A stretch of DNA of 64,000 bases from contig NZ_CP048815.1 of assembly GCF_010977555.1 (NCBI RefSeq), positions 1,294,501 through 1,358,500 of the forward strand. The letters are read 5' to 3'. This DNA is from Caulobacter rhizosphaerae. Its GTDB lineage: Bacteria > Pseudomonadota > Alphaproteobacteria > Caulobacterales > Caulobacteraceae. The notes below the pieces were generated by a model. That model was not told where the DNA came from and ran no database searches. It saw only the letters and a list, made by a program, of their open reading frames with translations. The position numbers and the translations under genes were made by a program. Positions 53,066 to 62,347 of the stretch are shown piece after piece. How positions within the stretch are numbered: position 1 is the first letter of the stretch; every line of letters begins with the position of its first letter.

Positions 53066-53569
53066 ATGAACCTGATCCATAGGCGAGGTCTGGGCGCGAG
53101 CGCGGCCCTGGCGACAACGCTGCTGGCCACCACCGCCACGGCCGCCGAGCCCCCGCTGGCCGGAACCTGGGCCCTGACGGCGGCCGATCGCCTGGCGCCC
53201 GACGGGTCGCGCAGCCGCGACTACGGCGTCCATCCGAAAGGGCGGCTGATCATCGACGGCCAAGGGCGCTACAGCCTGCAGATCTTCAGCGGCGAGCGTC
53301 TGCGCGTCGCCTCGGGCGACAAGGCGACGGCCACGCCAGACGAGCTCGCCAGCGCGGCGATGGGGTCATCCACCCACTACGGGACCGTGGCGGTCGACAC
53401 GGCCGCCCATGTGTTGGTCTTCCGGATCGAGGGGGCGTCGTTCCCGAACTGGGAGGGGACCGAGCAGCGCCGCAAGTACGTTCTGACCGCCGATAGCCTC
53501 AGCTACCAGGTGCCGACGCCGCGCGCCGACGGCTCGGTCCCGATCTCGGCGTGGCGACGCGAACGGTGA
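53066..53569 (+). CDS. Secreted lipocalin-like protein
   Basis: 167 residues. Signal peptide cleaved near ATA-AEP. LAGTWALTAADRLAPDGSRSRDYG is the lipocalin-like domain opening; GRLIIDGQGRYSLQIF and the late PNWEGTEQRRKYVLTADSLSYQVP fit the same family (a beta-barrel without cysteines). Function unknown; often controlled by regulators of the CGNR or TetR type. GGAGG is 6 bases before the start. Confidence 0.85.
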   Translation: MNLIHRRGLGASAALATTLLATTATAAEPPLAGTWALTAADRLAPDGSRSRDYGVHPKGRLIIDGQGRYSLQIFSGERLRVASGDKATATPDELASAAMGSSTHYGTVAVDTAAHVLVFRIEGASFPNWEGTEQRRKYVLTADSLSYQVPTPRADGSVPISAWRRER

Positions 53570-53603
53570 GAGGTTTCGACTTCGGCGCGCTCCCCTCTCG
53601 ACC

Positions 53604-53730
53604 GTCATTCCCGCCCTTGTGGCGGGAAGGCTCTGTCCGCCGCAGGTGCAGTGGTGCGGCGCGCTGGCGCGCCAAGCGATCTTGCGCCGTCAGCTGAACC
53701 AGGGGTTCCCGCCACAAGGGCTGGAATGAC
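53604..53730. repeat. MITE-like inverted repeat (family E)
   Basis: 25-bp arms 53604-53628 and 53706-53730 match at 24 of 25 positions (outer end GTCATTCC), enclosing 77 bp. The 303 bp between the lipocalin-like and outer-membrane channel genes are filled by this, the hairpin at 53767 and short spacers; no gene. Confidence 0.85.
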
Positions 53731-53766
53731 GGCTGAATAAAGGGCGAAGGTTCCAACCCCAAGGTT

Positions 53767-53806
53767 GGAAGGGGCGCGCGGGATCTGGGGGGAGCGCGCC
53801 CCTTCC
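53767..53806. terminator. 13-bp GC-rich stem, possible terminator (family F)
   Basis: GGAAGGGGCGCGC (53767-53779) pairs perfectly with 53794-53806, loop 14 nt. No T-run, so either a Rho-assisted terminator or just a repeat; lies between converging genes. Confidence 0.5.
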
Positions 53807-53872
53807 GGCTTGACGGCGTCGGGGGGCGACGCCGCTAGCACTCCCCCGCTGGGGTCGGGGGATCGGTGCAGC

Positions 53873-55279
53873 TCAGCGGGCGGCGGGAGCGCCGCCGCCG
53901 AGCGACTTGTATAGCGTGGCCAGGTTGGTGGCCCGCGCCAGGCGAGCGCCGATCAGGCCCTGCTGGGCGGTGTAGAGCGTTCGCTGGGCGTCCAGCAGGG
54001 TCAGGGAGCTGTCGATCCCCGCCCCATACCGAGCCCGCGACAGGCGGACCGAGTCGTTGGCGGCGGCGACCAGGCGCTCCTGCGAGCCGACCCGGTCCTG
54101 GATCGTCGACTGCACGGCCAAGCCGTCGGAGACCTCGCGGAACGCGGTCTGCACCGCCTTCTCATAGTTGGCCACCGCGATGTCGCGGCTGGCCTTGGCG
54201 CTGTCGAGATTGGCGACATTGGCCCCGCCGGCGAAGATCGGCAGGCTGATGCGCGGGGCAAAGCTCCAGGTCCCGTTGCCGCTGTCGAACAGGCTGCTCA
54301 GCGAGCCGCTGGCCACACCGGTCGAGGCCGTCAGGCTGATGCTCGGGAAGAACGCCGCCCGCGCCGCGCCGATATTGGCGTTGGCGCCGGCCAGGTCATG
54401 TTCGGCGGCCAGCACGTCGGGGCGGCGGGTCAGCACGTCGGACGGGATGCCGGGCGGCAGGTCCGGCAGGATCTGGGCGGTGACCAGGCCGCCGGCCGGC
54501 AGCAGGTCGGCGGGCACGTCGGCGCCGACCACCAGCCGCAGGGCGTTCTTGTCCTGCTCGACCTGGGCGACATAGGTCGCCACGTCCGAGCGAGCGGTCT
54601 CGGCCAGGGTCTCGGCCTGGCGAAGGTCCAGCTGGTTGGCCGCGCCGGCGTCGAAGCGGCTGCGGATCAGCTTCAGCGACTCTTCCCGCGTGCGCAGGGT
54701 CTCCTGGGCCAGGGCCAGCAGGTCCTGGTCGGCGGCCAGGGCCAGCCAGCTGTTGGCGGTCTGGGCGATCAGGCTGATCTGCACCGAGCGGCTGGTCTCG
54801 CGGGTGGACAGGTAGCTCTGCAGAGCCGCGTCCTTGAGGCTGCGGACCCGTCCGAACAGGTCCAGCTCCCAGGCCGTGACGCCCACGCCTGCGGTGTAGG
54901 CCTCGACGTCGCGCGAGACGCCCGGCTGGGTCTGGGCGGCCGAGTTCTGGCCTCGCGCGCCGGTCGCCGTGGCGTCGACGCCCGGCACGAGGGCCGCGCG
55001 CTGGATGCGGTACTGGGCGCGGGCCCGCTCGATGTTCAGCACCGCCACGCGCAGGTCGCGGTTGTTGCTCAGCGCCAGGTCGATCACCCCTTGCAGGCGC
55101 GGATCGATGAACACCTCGCGCCAGGCCAGGTCGGCGGCGGAGGTCGCCGAACCGTTGGCCTGGGCGATCGGCCAGGCGTTGTCGACCGCCAGGGCCGGAC
55201 GCACGGTCTTGGGCGCCAGGGTGCAGGCGCTCAGGGCCGTGGCCGCGAGCAGGGAGAGGGTCAGGTTACGGACAAGCAT
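53873..55279 (-). CDS. RND efflux outer-membrane channel lipoprotein (OprM/NodT family)
   Basis: 468 residues; lipobox LSAC at residues 16-19. Two OEP repeats typical of TolC-like channels (DLALSNNRDLRVAVLNIERARAQY and the second with LTRRPDVLAAEHDLAGANANIGAARAAFFPSI). Third gene of the efflux operon, one base after the pump gene stop. Exports compounds across the outer membrane. Confidence 0.95.
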   Translation of the reverse strand: MLVRNLTLSLLAATALSACTLAPKTVRPALAVDNAWPIAQANGSATSAADLAWREVFIDPRLQGVIDLALSNNRDLRVAVLNIERARAQYRIQRAALVPGVDATATGARGQNSAAQTQPGVSRDVEAYTAGVGVTAWELDLFGRVRSLKDAALQSYLSTRETSRSVQISLIAQTANSWLALAADQDLLALAQETLRTREESLKLIRSRFDAGAANQLDLRQAETLAETARSDVATYVAQVEQDKNALRLVVGADVPADLLPAGGLVTAQILPDLPPGIPSDVLTRRPDVLAAEHDLAGANANIGAARAAFFPSISLTASTGVASGSLSSLFDSGNGTWSFAPRISLPIFAGGANVANLDSAKASRDIAVANYEKAVQTAFREVSDGLAVQSTIQDRVGSQERLVAAANDSVRLSRARYGAGIDSSLTLLDAQRTLYTAQQGLIGARLARATNLATLYKSLGGGAPAAR

Positions 55280-55280
55280 C

Positions 55281-58200
55281 TTAGTGGCTCTCGACCGGAG
55301 TCGTGGCGGCCTCGTCGTGACGACGCGGCTTGGGTTTGAAGATCCGCTCGACGATCACGAAGAACAGCGGGACGAAGAAGATCGCCAGCAGGGTGGCCGA
55401 GATCATGCCGCCGATCACGCCGGTGCCGATCGCGTGCTGGCTCCCTGATCCAGCCCCGTTGGAAATCGCCAAAGGCAGCACGCCGAAGACGAAGGCCAGC
55501 GAGGTCATGATGATCGGGCGCAGGCGGATGCGGACGGCTTCCACGGTGGCCTCGACCAGGTCCTTGCCCTGCTCGTGCAGGTCCTTGGCGAACTCGACGA
55601 TCAGGATGGCGTTCTTGGACGCCAGGCCCATGGTCGTCAGCAGGCCCACCTGGAAGTAGATGTCGTTGCTGAGGCCGCGCAGGGTGGTCGCCAGCAGGGC
55701 GCCGACGATCCCCAGCGGGATGACCATGATCACCGACAGCGGGATCGACCAGCTCTCATAGAGCGCCGCCAGCAGCAGGAACACCACCAGGATCGAGATG
55801 CCGTACAGGGCCGGGGCCTGGTTGCCGGACTCGCGTTCCTGGGCCGACAGGCCGGTCCACTCGTAGCCGATTCCGGGCGGCAGCTGGGCGGCGATCTTCT
55901 CCATGGCGGCCATGGCCTGGCCCGAGCTCTTGCCCGGGGCGGGCGCGCCCTGGATGTTGACCGACGACAGGCCATTGTAGCGTTCCAGGCGCGGCGAACC
56001 GTAGATCCAGCGGCTGGTCGCGAAGGACGAGAACGGCGCCATGGTGCCGGTGCTGGTGCGGACGTACCAGCTGTCCAGGTCCTCGGGCCGCATGCGGTAG
56101 GGCGCGTCGGCCTGGACATAGACCTTCTTGATCCGACCGCGGTCGATGAAGTCGTTGACGTACGAGCCGCCCCACGCGGCGCTGAGCGCGGCGTTGATGT
56201 CGGCCGTGGTCAGGCCCATCGCCCCGGCCTTGGCCTGGTCGATGTCGATCTTCAGCTGCGGGGTGTCGTCCTGGCCGTTGGGGCGCACGCCGGCCAGGCT
56301 GGGATCCTGGGCGGCCATGCCCAGCACCTGGTTGCGGGCGGCGATCAGGGCGTCGTGGCCGACGCCGCCGATGTCCTGCAGCTGGAAGTCAAAGCCCGAC
56401 GAGGTGCCCAGTTCCGGCACGGCCGGCGGCACCACGGCGAAGACCATGGCGTCGCGGATCTGCATGAACTTGCCCATGGCGCGACCGGCGACGGCCTGAG
56501 CCTTCAGGTTGGCGGCCTTGCGTTCGTCGAAGTCCCGCAGGCGGATGAAGGCCAGGCCGGCGTTCTGGCCCGCGCCGGCGAAGCTGAAGCCGGCGACGGT
56601 GAACACCGCTTGGACCGACTCCTTCTCGTCGACCAGGAAGTGGTTGCGCACGGTGTCGAGCACGGCCTGGGTCCGCTCTTCCGGCGCGCCGGGCGGCAGC
56701 TGGACCAGGGTGAACATCGTGCCCTGGTCTTCCTCGGGCAGGAAGGCGCTGGGCAGGCGGATGAACAGGAAGCCCATCACCAGGATGATCACGCCATAGG
56801 CCAGCATCCAGCGGCCGCTCTTGCCCAGCAGGCCGCGGACGCCGCCCTGATAGCGGCGGCTGACGTCGTTGAAGTTGCGGTTGAACCAGTTGAAGAAGCG
56901 GTTGACCAGGTTGGTCACGGCGCCGAGCGGGCCCTGGTGGTCGGTCTTCAGGACGTGGCCCTCGCCATGGGTGACGGGCTTGAGCAGGGTGGCGCACAGG
57001 GCGGGCGTCAGGATCAGGGCGACCAGCACCGACAGGGCCATGGCCGAGACGATGGTGATCGAGAACTGGCGGTAGATCACGCCCTGCGAGCCGCCGAAGA
57101 AGGCCATGGGCACGAACACCGCGGCCAGAACCAGCGCGATGCCGATCAGGGCGCCGGTGATCTCGTTCATCGACTTGCGGGTGGCCTCGATGGGACTGAG
57201 CCCTTCCTCGCTCATCACCCGCTCGACGTTCTCGACCACGACGATGGCGTCGTCGACCAGCAGGCCGATGGCCAGCACCAGGCCGAACATGGTCAGGGTG
57301 TTGATTGAGTAGCCGAAGGCCGCCAGCACCCCGAAGGTGCCCAGCAGGACGACCGGCACGGCGATGGTCGGGATCAGCGTCGCGCGCCAGTTCTGCAGGA
57401 ACAGGAACATGACGATGAAGACCAGCACGATGGCTTCGACCAGGGTCTTGATCACCTCCTCGATCGACAGCTTCACGAACGGCGTCGAGTCGTAGGGAAC
57501 CACGTACCGGTAGCTGGCCGGGAAGGTCTTGGACAGCTGCTCGACCCGTTCCTTGACGGCGTCGGCGGTGTTCAGGGCGTTGGCGCCGGGGGCCAGGCGG
57601 ATGGCCAGGCCCGCGGCGGGCTTGCCGTTGTACTTGGCGCCGAAGCCGTAGCTTTCAGCCCCCAGCTCGACCCGGGCCACGTCGCGCAGGTGCACGATCG
57701 CGCCGCCGGCGCTGTTCTTGAGGATGATCTCCTGGAACTGCGCCGGGGTGGAGAGGCGCGACTGGGCCGTGATCGTGGCGTTCAGGGCCGTGCCCGGCAG
57801 GTTGGGCACGCCGCCCAGCTGGCCGGCCGAGACCTGGGCGTTCTGGGCCCGGATGGCGGCGATCACGTCGGCCGGGGTCAGGCTGTAGCTGGCCAGCTTG
57901 TTGGGATCCAGCCAGATGCGCATGGCGTACTGGGCGCCGAACAGCTGGACCTCGCCGACGCCGTCAACGCGGCTCAGGGGGTCCTGCAGGTTGCTGGCGA
58001 TGTAGTCGGCCAGGTCGGTGTTGGTGGTCTTGGGATCCTCGGAATACATGCCGATGATCAGCAGGAAGTTCCGGGCCGACTTGGCCACGGTCAGGCCCTG
58101 CTGCTGCACTTCCTGCGGCAGCAAAGCGGTGGCCGTCTGCAGCTTGTTCTGCACCTGCACCTGGGCGATGTCGATGTTGGTGCCGGCCTTGAAGGTCAGG

Positions 58201-58475
58201 GTGGTGGTGGCCGAGCCCGAGCTGTCGCTGGTCGACGACATGTAGTCCAGGCCGTCCAGGCCCTTCATCTTCTGCTCGATGACCTGGGTGACGCTGTCCT
58301 CGACGGTCTTGGCCGAGGCGCCGGGATAGATGGCGTTGATCGACACCTGGGGCAGGGCGATGTTGGGATACTGGGCGATCGGCAGGCTGCGGATGGCCAG
58401 GGCCCCCGCCAGCATGATGACGATCGCGACGACCCACGCGAAGATCGGCCGGTCGATGAAGAAACGGGAAAGCAT
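55281..58475 (-). CDS. RND multidrug efflux pump (HAE1/AcrB type)
   Basis: 1064 residues, twelve helices and two large periplasmic loops. [28 protein letters not shown] start, proton-relay Asp pair in [19 protein letters not shown], ending [12 protein letters not shown]. Length and start are those of AcrB/MexB, so drugs, bile-type compounds or plant phenolics are likely substrates. Middle gene of the operon. Confidence 0.97.
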   Translation of the reverse strand: MLSRFFIDRPIFAWVVAIVIMLAGALAIRSLPIAQYPNIALPQVSINAIYPGASAKTVEDSVTQVIEQKMKGLDGLDYMSSTSDSSGSATTTLTFKAGTNIDIAQVQVQNKLQTATALLPQEVQQQGLTVAKSARNFLLIIGMYSEDPKTTNTDLADYIASNLQDPLSRVDGVGEVQLFGAQYAMRIWLDPNKLASYSLTPADVIAAIRAQNAQVSAGQLGGVPNLPGTALNATITAQSRLSTPAQFQEIILKNSAGGAIVHLRDVARVELGAESYGFGAKYNGKPAAGLAIRLAPGANALNTADAVKERVEQLSKTFPASYRYVVPYDSTPFVKLSIEEVIKTLVEAIVLVFIVMFLFLQNWRATLIPTIAVPVVLLGTFGVLAAFGYSINTLTMFGLVLAIGLLVDDAIVVVENVERVMSEEGLSPIEATRKSMNEITGALIGIALVLAAVFVPMAFFGGSQGVIYRQFSITIVSAMALSVLVALILTPALCATLLKPVTHGEGHVLKTDHQGPLGAVTNLVNRFFNWFNRNFNDVSRRYQGGVRGLLGKSGRWMLAYGVIILVMGFLFIRLPSAFLPEEDQGTMFTLVQLPPGAPEERTQAVLDTVRNHFLVDEKESVQAVFTVAGFSFAGAGQNAGLAFIRLRDFDERKAANLKAQAVAGRAMGKFMQIRDAMVFAVVPPAVPELGTSSGFDFQLQDIGGVGHDALIAARNQVLGMAAQDPSLAGVRPNGQDDTPQLKIDIDQAKAGAMGLTTADINAALSAAWGGSYVNDFIDRGRIKKVYVQADAPYRMRPEDLDSWYVRTSTGTMAPFSSFATSRWIYGSPRLERYNGLSSVNIQGAPAPGKSSGQAMAAMEKIAAQLPPGIGYEWTGLSAQERESGNQAPALYGISILVVFLLLAALYESWSIPLSVIMVIPLGIVGALLATTLRGLSNDIYFQVGLLTTMGLASKNAILIVEFAKDLHEQGKDLVEATVEAVRIRLRPIIMTSLAFVFGVLPLAISNGAGSGSQHAIGTGVIGGMISATLLAIFFVPLFFVIVERIFKPKPRRHDEAATTPVESH

Positions 58476-58487
58476 GACGGGCCGGCC

Positions 58488-59657
58488 TTACTGAGCAGCG
58501 GGGGCGGAGGCGGTGATGACGGCCGGCTTCACCGGGGCGCCGGGGCGGACCTTCTGCAGGCCCTCGACGATGACCTGGTCGCCGGGCTTCAGGCCCGAGG
58601 TCACCAGCCACTTGTCGCCCACCGTCTGGGTGGTGACGATCTGGCGGGGCTCGGCCGCGCCCTTGGCGCCGACCACCATTACGGTGGCGTTACCCTTGGG
58701 ATCGCGGCTGACGGCCGCCTGCGGGATCAGCATGCCGTCACTGGCCACGCCCTTGCCGAGCACGGCGCGGACATACATGCCCGGCAGCAGCACGCCGTTG
58801 GGATTGTCGAAGGTGGCGCGCAGGCCGACCGAGCCGGTGGTCGGGTCGACCGTGACGTCCGAGAACTCCAGGCGGCCGGCGATCGGATAGGTCGAGCCGT
58901 CTTCCAGCTTCAGGGTCACCTGGGCCGAGCCGCTGCGGCCCAGCTGGCCGCTGTTCAGCGCCGCCTGCAGCTTCAGCATCTCGGCCGAGGACTGGGTCAG
59001 GTCGACATAGATCTTGGACAGGTCCTGCACCGTGGCCAGGGCGGTGGCCTGGCTGGCGGTGACCAGGGCGCCGGGCGTGACCGAGCTCTTGCCGATGCGG
59101 CCCGAGATCGGCGAGACGACCCTGGTCCAGCCCAGGTTGATGCGGGCGCTCTCCAGGGCGGCCTTCTGGGCGGCGACGTTGGCGACGGCCTGGAGACTGG
59201 CGGCCTGGGCGTCGTCATTGTCCTGCTTGGAGACGGCGTTGATGGCGACCAGCTCCTTGTAGCGGTCCGCCTTCAGCTTCGCGGCCGTGGCGGTCGCCTG
59301 GGCCTGGGCCAGGCCGGCCGCGGCGCTGTTGTAGGCGGCCTGGAAGGTGGCCGGATCGATCTGGTAGAGCGGCTGGCCCGCGCGCACGTAGCCGCCTTCC
59401 TGGAACAGGCGGGCCTTGACGATGCCGCCGACCTGCGGGCGCACCTCCGAGACCAGATAGGCCGAGGTGCGGCCGGTCAGTTCGCTGGTCAGGGTGACGG
59501 GCTCGGTCTTGGCCACCACCACGCCGACCGGCGTCGGGCCGCCGGGCCCCATGCCGCCGCCGGGGCCGCCCTTGGCTTGGCCGCAGGCCGCCAGGGTTAG
59601 AGCGATGGCCGCCAGGGAGGCCGCCGACAGGGCGGCGCGAGAACGGTCGAAGGACAT
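58488..59657 (-). CDS. RND periplasmic adaptor lipoprotein
   Basis: 389 residues from MSFDRSRAALSAASLAA; lipobox LAAC. Adaptor landmarks: TGRTSAYLVSEVRPQVGGIV (lipoyl half), a long alpha hairpin (AAGLAQAQATATAAKLKADRYKEL), and VSPISGRIGKSSVTPGALV. Couples pump and channel. First gene of the operon; a perfect 22-bp palindrome lies 68 bp upstream, which the divergent TetR probably binds. Confidence 0.95.
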   Translation of the reverse strand: MSFDRSRAALSAASLAAIALTLAACGQAKGGPGGGMGPGGPTPVGVVVAKTEPVTLTSELTGRTSAYLVSEVRPQVGGIVKARLFQEGGYVRAGQPLYQIDPATFQAAYNSAAAGLAQAQATATAAKLKADRYKELVAINAVSKQDNDDAQAASLQAVANVAAQKAALESARINLGWTRVVSPISGRIGKSSVTPGALVTASQATALATVQDLSKIYVDLTQSSAEMLKLQAALNSGQLGRSGSAQVTLKLEDGSTYPIAGRLEFSDVTVDPTTGSVGLRATFDNPNGVLLPGMYVRAVLGKGVASDGMLIPQAAVSRDPKGNATVMVVGAKGAAEPRQIVTTQTVGDKWLVTSGLKPGDQVIVEGLQKVRPGAPVKPAVITASAPAAQ

Positions 59658-59724
59658 ACAGAAACCCCAGTAGCGACAGGGCCGCAGGCCTTCGGCCTTG
59701 ACGACGCCCCCTTGGTGACCAACA

Positions 59725-59746
59725 TGAGAATGAACGTTCATTCTCA
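59725..59746. promoter_or_regulatory. Perfect 22-bp palindrome, TetR operator candidate
   Basis: Every base of 59725-59746 pairs in the inverted repeat; half-site TGAGAATGAAC. It lies between the adaptor gene and the tetR gene and fits the symmetry of a TetR dimer site. Confidence 0.8.
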
Positions 59747-59843
59747 ACGGGGCTGGACATAGGTCCGAGGTTGTCGCAAGTCAACCTCGGGGGTTCCGTC
59801 CAGCTTGACGTGACGGAAATTTAATTGGGAAACGAAGCTTTCG

Positions 59844-60443
59844 ATGATCGACGAGGCCAACACCACGCCGCGGCCGACGCCTGAGGCCCGCCGCCAGCAG
59901 ATCCTGGACGCCGCGTGCGACTGCGTGCGGCAAGCCGGATTCCACGGCGCGAGCATGGCCGAGATCGCCAAGACCGCGGGCCTGAGCGTGGGCCAGATCT
60001 ACCGCTACTTCGAGAACAAGGAGGCGATCATCGCCGCCATCGTCGCCCAGGACCTGGCCGAGATGCGCGAGAAGTTCGCCGAGATGGAAAGCCGGCCGGG
60101 CAGCCTGATCGACGCCCTGTCCGAACACCTTCCCGAGGCCGTCGACAAGTGCTTCGACCTGGGCCGCGCGGCCCTGACCCTGGAGGTCCTGGCCGAGGCC
60201 AGCCGCAATCCGAAGGTGGCCGCGATCCTGCGGGCCGCCGACGAGCAGGAGCGGGTCTACGCCCAGGCCATGCTGGACCGCAGCCGCAAGCCCGAATGGA
60301 GCGACGCCGAGTTCCAGGCGCGCTGCGAGGCCGTGGGCCTGCTGTTCGACGGCATGATCATCCGCGCCGTCAACCACCCCGACACCGACCGCGAGCCCCT
60401 CACGCGGGTCCTGCGCGAGACGGTCCGGCAACTTCTGACCTAG
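59844..60443 (+). CDS. TetR-family repressor of the efflux operon
   Basis: 199 residues. HTH in residues about 20-60: QQILDAACDCVRQAGFHGASMAEIAKTAGLSVGQIYRYFENKEAI. C-terminal ligand domain with few hallmarks (AcrR-like size). Divergent from the efflux operon by 186 bp, with the palindrome between. Predicted to release DNA on binding a pump substrate. Confidence 0.92.
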   Translation: MIDEANTTPRPTPEARRQQILDAACDCVRQAGFHGASMAEIAKTAGLSVGQIYRYFENKEAIIAAIVAQDLAEMREKFAEMESRPGSLIDALSEHLPEAVDKCFDLGRAALTLEVLAEASRNPKVAAILRAADEQERVYAQAMLDRSRKPEWSDAEFQARCEAVGLLFDGMIIRAVNHPDTDREPLTRVLRETVRQLLT

Positions 60444-60659
60444 GGCGGCGAGACTGCTCAAGAACCGTCTCCACAGGGGACGTCGACGTAGCGATGGACA
60501 AGACCGCTACACCTTCCCTAACGTCAAGTTGTGACGAGAAAAAAGCGGCCCCATGTCGGGACAGCGCGCCATCGTGCGTCCTTCGTGGGATCGCGCGCCT
60601 CGGATTTGACCGGGAACGGCGCGCGGGCCTTCGGGCCGCCAACACAAAGGGAAGACGCC

Positions 60660-61427
60660 ATGACCTATTCGACTGTCCGTCCGCATGCGCGCCGGGTTTT
60701 CTGGCTGACCGCCGGCGCCGCCGCCCTGGCCCTGGCGGCCTGTTCGCCGCCGGCCGACAAGAAGACCGACGCGCCCGCCCCGTCAGCCTCGTCGCCGGCT
60801 GCAGCGCCCGCGGCGACGGCGGACAAGTTCGTCATGCCCAAGGTCCCGGCCGGCGACTACAAGCTGGATCCCGCCCACGCCAGCCTGGAGTTCAAGGTCA
60901 ACCACCTGGGCTTCTCGCACTACACCGCGCGGTTCAGCGACTTTGACGCCAAGCTGAAGTTCGACCCGGCCAACCCGTCGGCCTCCAGCGTCGAGGCGAC
61001 GATCGATCCCAAGTCGCTGACCCTGCCCAACCCGCCGGCCGGCTTCAAGGACGAGCTGACCGGCAAGGCCTGGTTCGATACGGCCCAGTATCCGACGATC
61101 ACCTTCCGCTCGACCAAGGTCGAGGTCACCGGCGCCAACACCGCCAAGGTCACCGGCGACTTCACCCTGCACGGTGTGACCAAGCCGGTGGTGCTGGACG
61201 CCACCTTCAACGGCGGCTACGCCGGCCACCCGATGGACCCGCACGCCCGCATCGGCTTCTCGGCCAAGGGCACGTTCAACCGTTCGGAGTTCGGCATGGG
61301 CTTCGGCGTCCCGGCCCCGGGCACGACCATGGGCGTCGGCGACGCGGTCGAGGTGACGATCGAAGCCGAGTTCAGCGGCCCGCCGCTGGCCGACGCGAAG
61401 GCTCCGGCGGCGGCTCCGGCCCAGTAG
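60660..61427 (+). CDS. YceI-family lipoprotein
   Basis: 255 residues from MTYSTVRPHARRVFWL, GGGAAG upstream; upstream in-frame codons are noise. Lipobox LAAC, then a low-complexity Ala/Pro linker (about 27-52) and the YceI domain: YKLDPAHASLEFKVNHLGFSHYTARFSDF, LTLHGVTKPVVLDATF-like motif (DFTLHGVTKPVVLD), and SAKGTFNRSEFGMGF. Beta-barrel that binds polyisoprenoids; probable periplasmic lipid carrier or stress protein. Convergent with the esterase gene. Confidence 0.93.
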   Translation: MTYSTVRPHARRVFWLTAGAAALALAACSPPADKKTDAPAPSASSPAAAPAATADKFVMPKVPAGDYKLDPAHASLEFKVNHLGFSHYTARFSDFDAKLKFDPANPSASSVEATIDPKSLTLPNPPAGFKDELTGKAWFDTAQYPTITFRSTKVEVTGANTAKVTGDFTLHGVTKPVVLDATFNGGYAGHPMDPHARIGFSAKGTFNRSEFGMGFGVPAPGTTMGVGDAVEVTIEAEFSGPPLADAKAPAAAPAQ

Positions 61428-61436
61428 CCCCGGATT

Positions 61437-61502
61437 GGGGACAGGCACTTGTGCGTGTCCCCACCTCTATCCGCTCATCCTGGCCTTCGCCGGGATGAGC
61501 GG
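61437..61502. repeat. Hairpin pair, repeat and probable terminator region
   Basis: GGGGACA/TGTCCCC stem at 61437-61462 followed by a CCGCTCATCC...GGATGAGCGG hairpin (61471-61502, short relative of family C). Lies between converging genes. Confidence 0.7.
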
Positions 61503-61510
61503 TTTATTGG

Positions 61511-62347
61511 TCACCGAACCAGGTTCCGCGCCAAGTCCGGAACCGCCCTTACCAGCTCCTCGGCGACGATCTCCGAACACGCCGCCGCCCCTGCCGGCCC
61601 CAGGTGGGTGTAGTCGAACTTCGACGGGTTCGCGGGCGCCGTCCCGGGCGGATCCATCGGCACGGGCGCGGCGCCGGGGATCGGTGGTTCGTAGAACTTG
61701 ACGCCCACCGTCGTGCCGCCGGCGATCGCCCTGGCCAGGTCGGGCGAGGGCGGGGCCTCGGCCCAGGCGGCGGCCCTCAGCGAGCCCAGGGCCCGGGCCG
61801 CCTCGGCGCTGCGGGCGTTCAGGTCGACCAGCGGCGTCCCCGTCTCCGCGGCGACCGCCCGGACCGCCTGCGCCCACGGGACCAGGTCGTCGACCAGCTT
61901 GCCGTCCTTGAACTGCCGGCGCGACAGCGGCGTGACCAGCACCGGACGGGCGCCGGCCGCGCGGGCTTCGGCGACATAGCGTTTCAGGTTTTCGGGAAAG
62001 CCGGTCTTCAGGTCGGTCAGCCGCTCGGCCCGGCCGTAGGCGTCGTTGTGGCCGAACTGGATCAGGACATAGGTCTCGGCGAACGGACCGCCCTTCATCT
62101 CGCCCAGAGCCAGGGTCCAGGAACCTTCGGCCCGGTAGGTCTTGGTGCTGCGCCCGCCGCGCCCCAGGTTCACGCAGGCGACGTTCGAGGTCACCCGCGT
62201 CGCGCAAAACGCCCCGCCCCAGCCGCTGTTCACCGCCGTGGTCGAGTCGCCGACCAGCACGATCTTGGTCGCCTTGAACGGCGGGGGATCGGCGGGGGTC
62301 TGGGCGAGGGCGGGCGTCGCGACCAGGGCGGCGAGAAGTAGGCGCAT
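61511..62347 (-). CDS. Secreted SGNH esterase (rhamnogalacturonan acetylesterase-like, CE12)
   Basis: 278 residues from ATG at 62347 (GTG at 62350 is alternative); the start overlaps the GH43 stop as TGATG. Signal peptide ends LAQ-TPA. SGNH blocks: GDSTTAVN (Ser), GRGGRSTK (Gly), QFGHNDAYG (Asn), FDYTHLG (Asp, His). Probably removes acetyl groups from pectin or hemicellulose. Translationally coupled to the GH43 gene, so both likely work on the same acetylated polymer. Confidence 0.92.
   Translation of the reverse strand: MRLLLAALVATPALAQTPADPPPFKATKIVLVGDSTTAVNSGWGGAFCATRVTSNVACVNLGRGGRSTKTYRAEGSWTLALGEMKGGPFAETYVLIQFGHNDAYGRAERLTDLKTGFPENLKRYVAEARAAGARPVLVTPLSRRQFKDGKLVDDLVPWAQAVRAVAAETGTPLVDLNARSAEAARALGSLRAAAWAEAPPSPDLARAIAGGTTVGVKFYEPPIPGAAPVPMDPPGTAPANPSKFDYTHLGPAGAAACSEIVAEELVRAVPDLARNLVR

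Noticed and set aside
53605..53841. Minus-strand 78-codon frame between the lipocalin-like and channel genes
   Set aside because: It is made of the inverted repeat and hairpin; no coding character.
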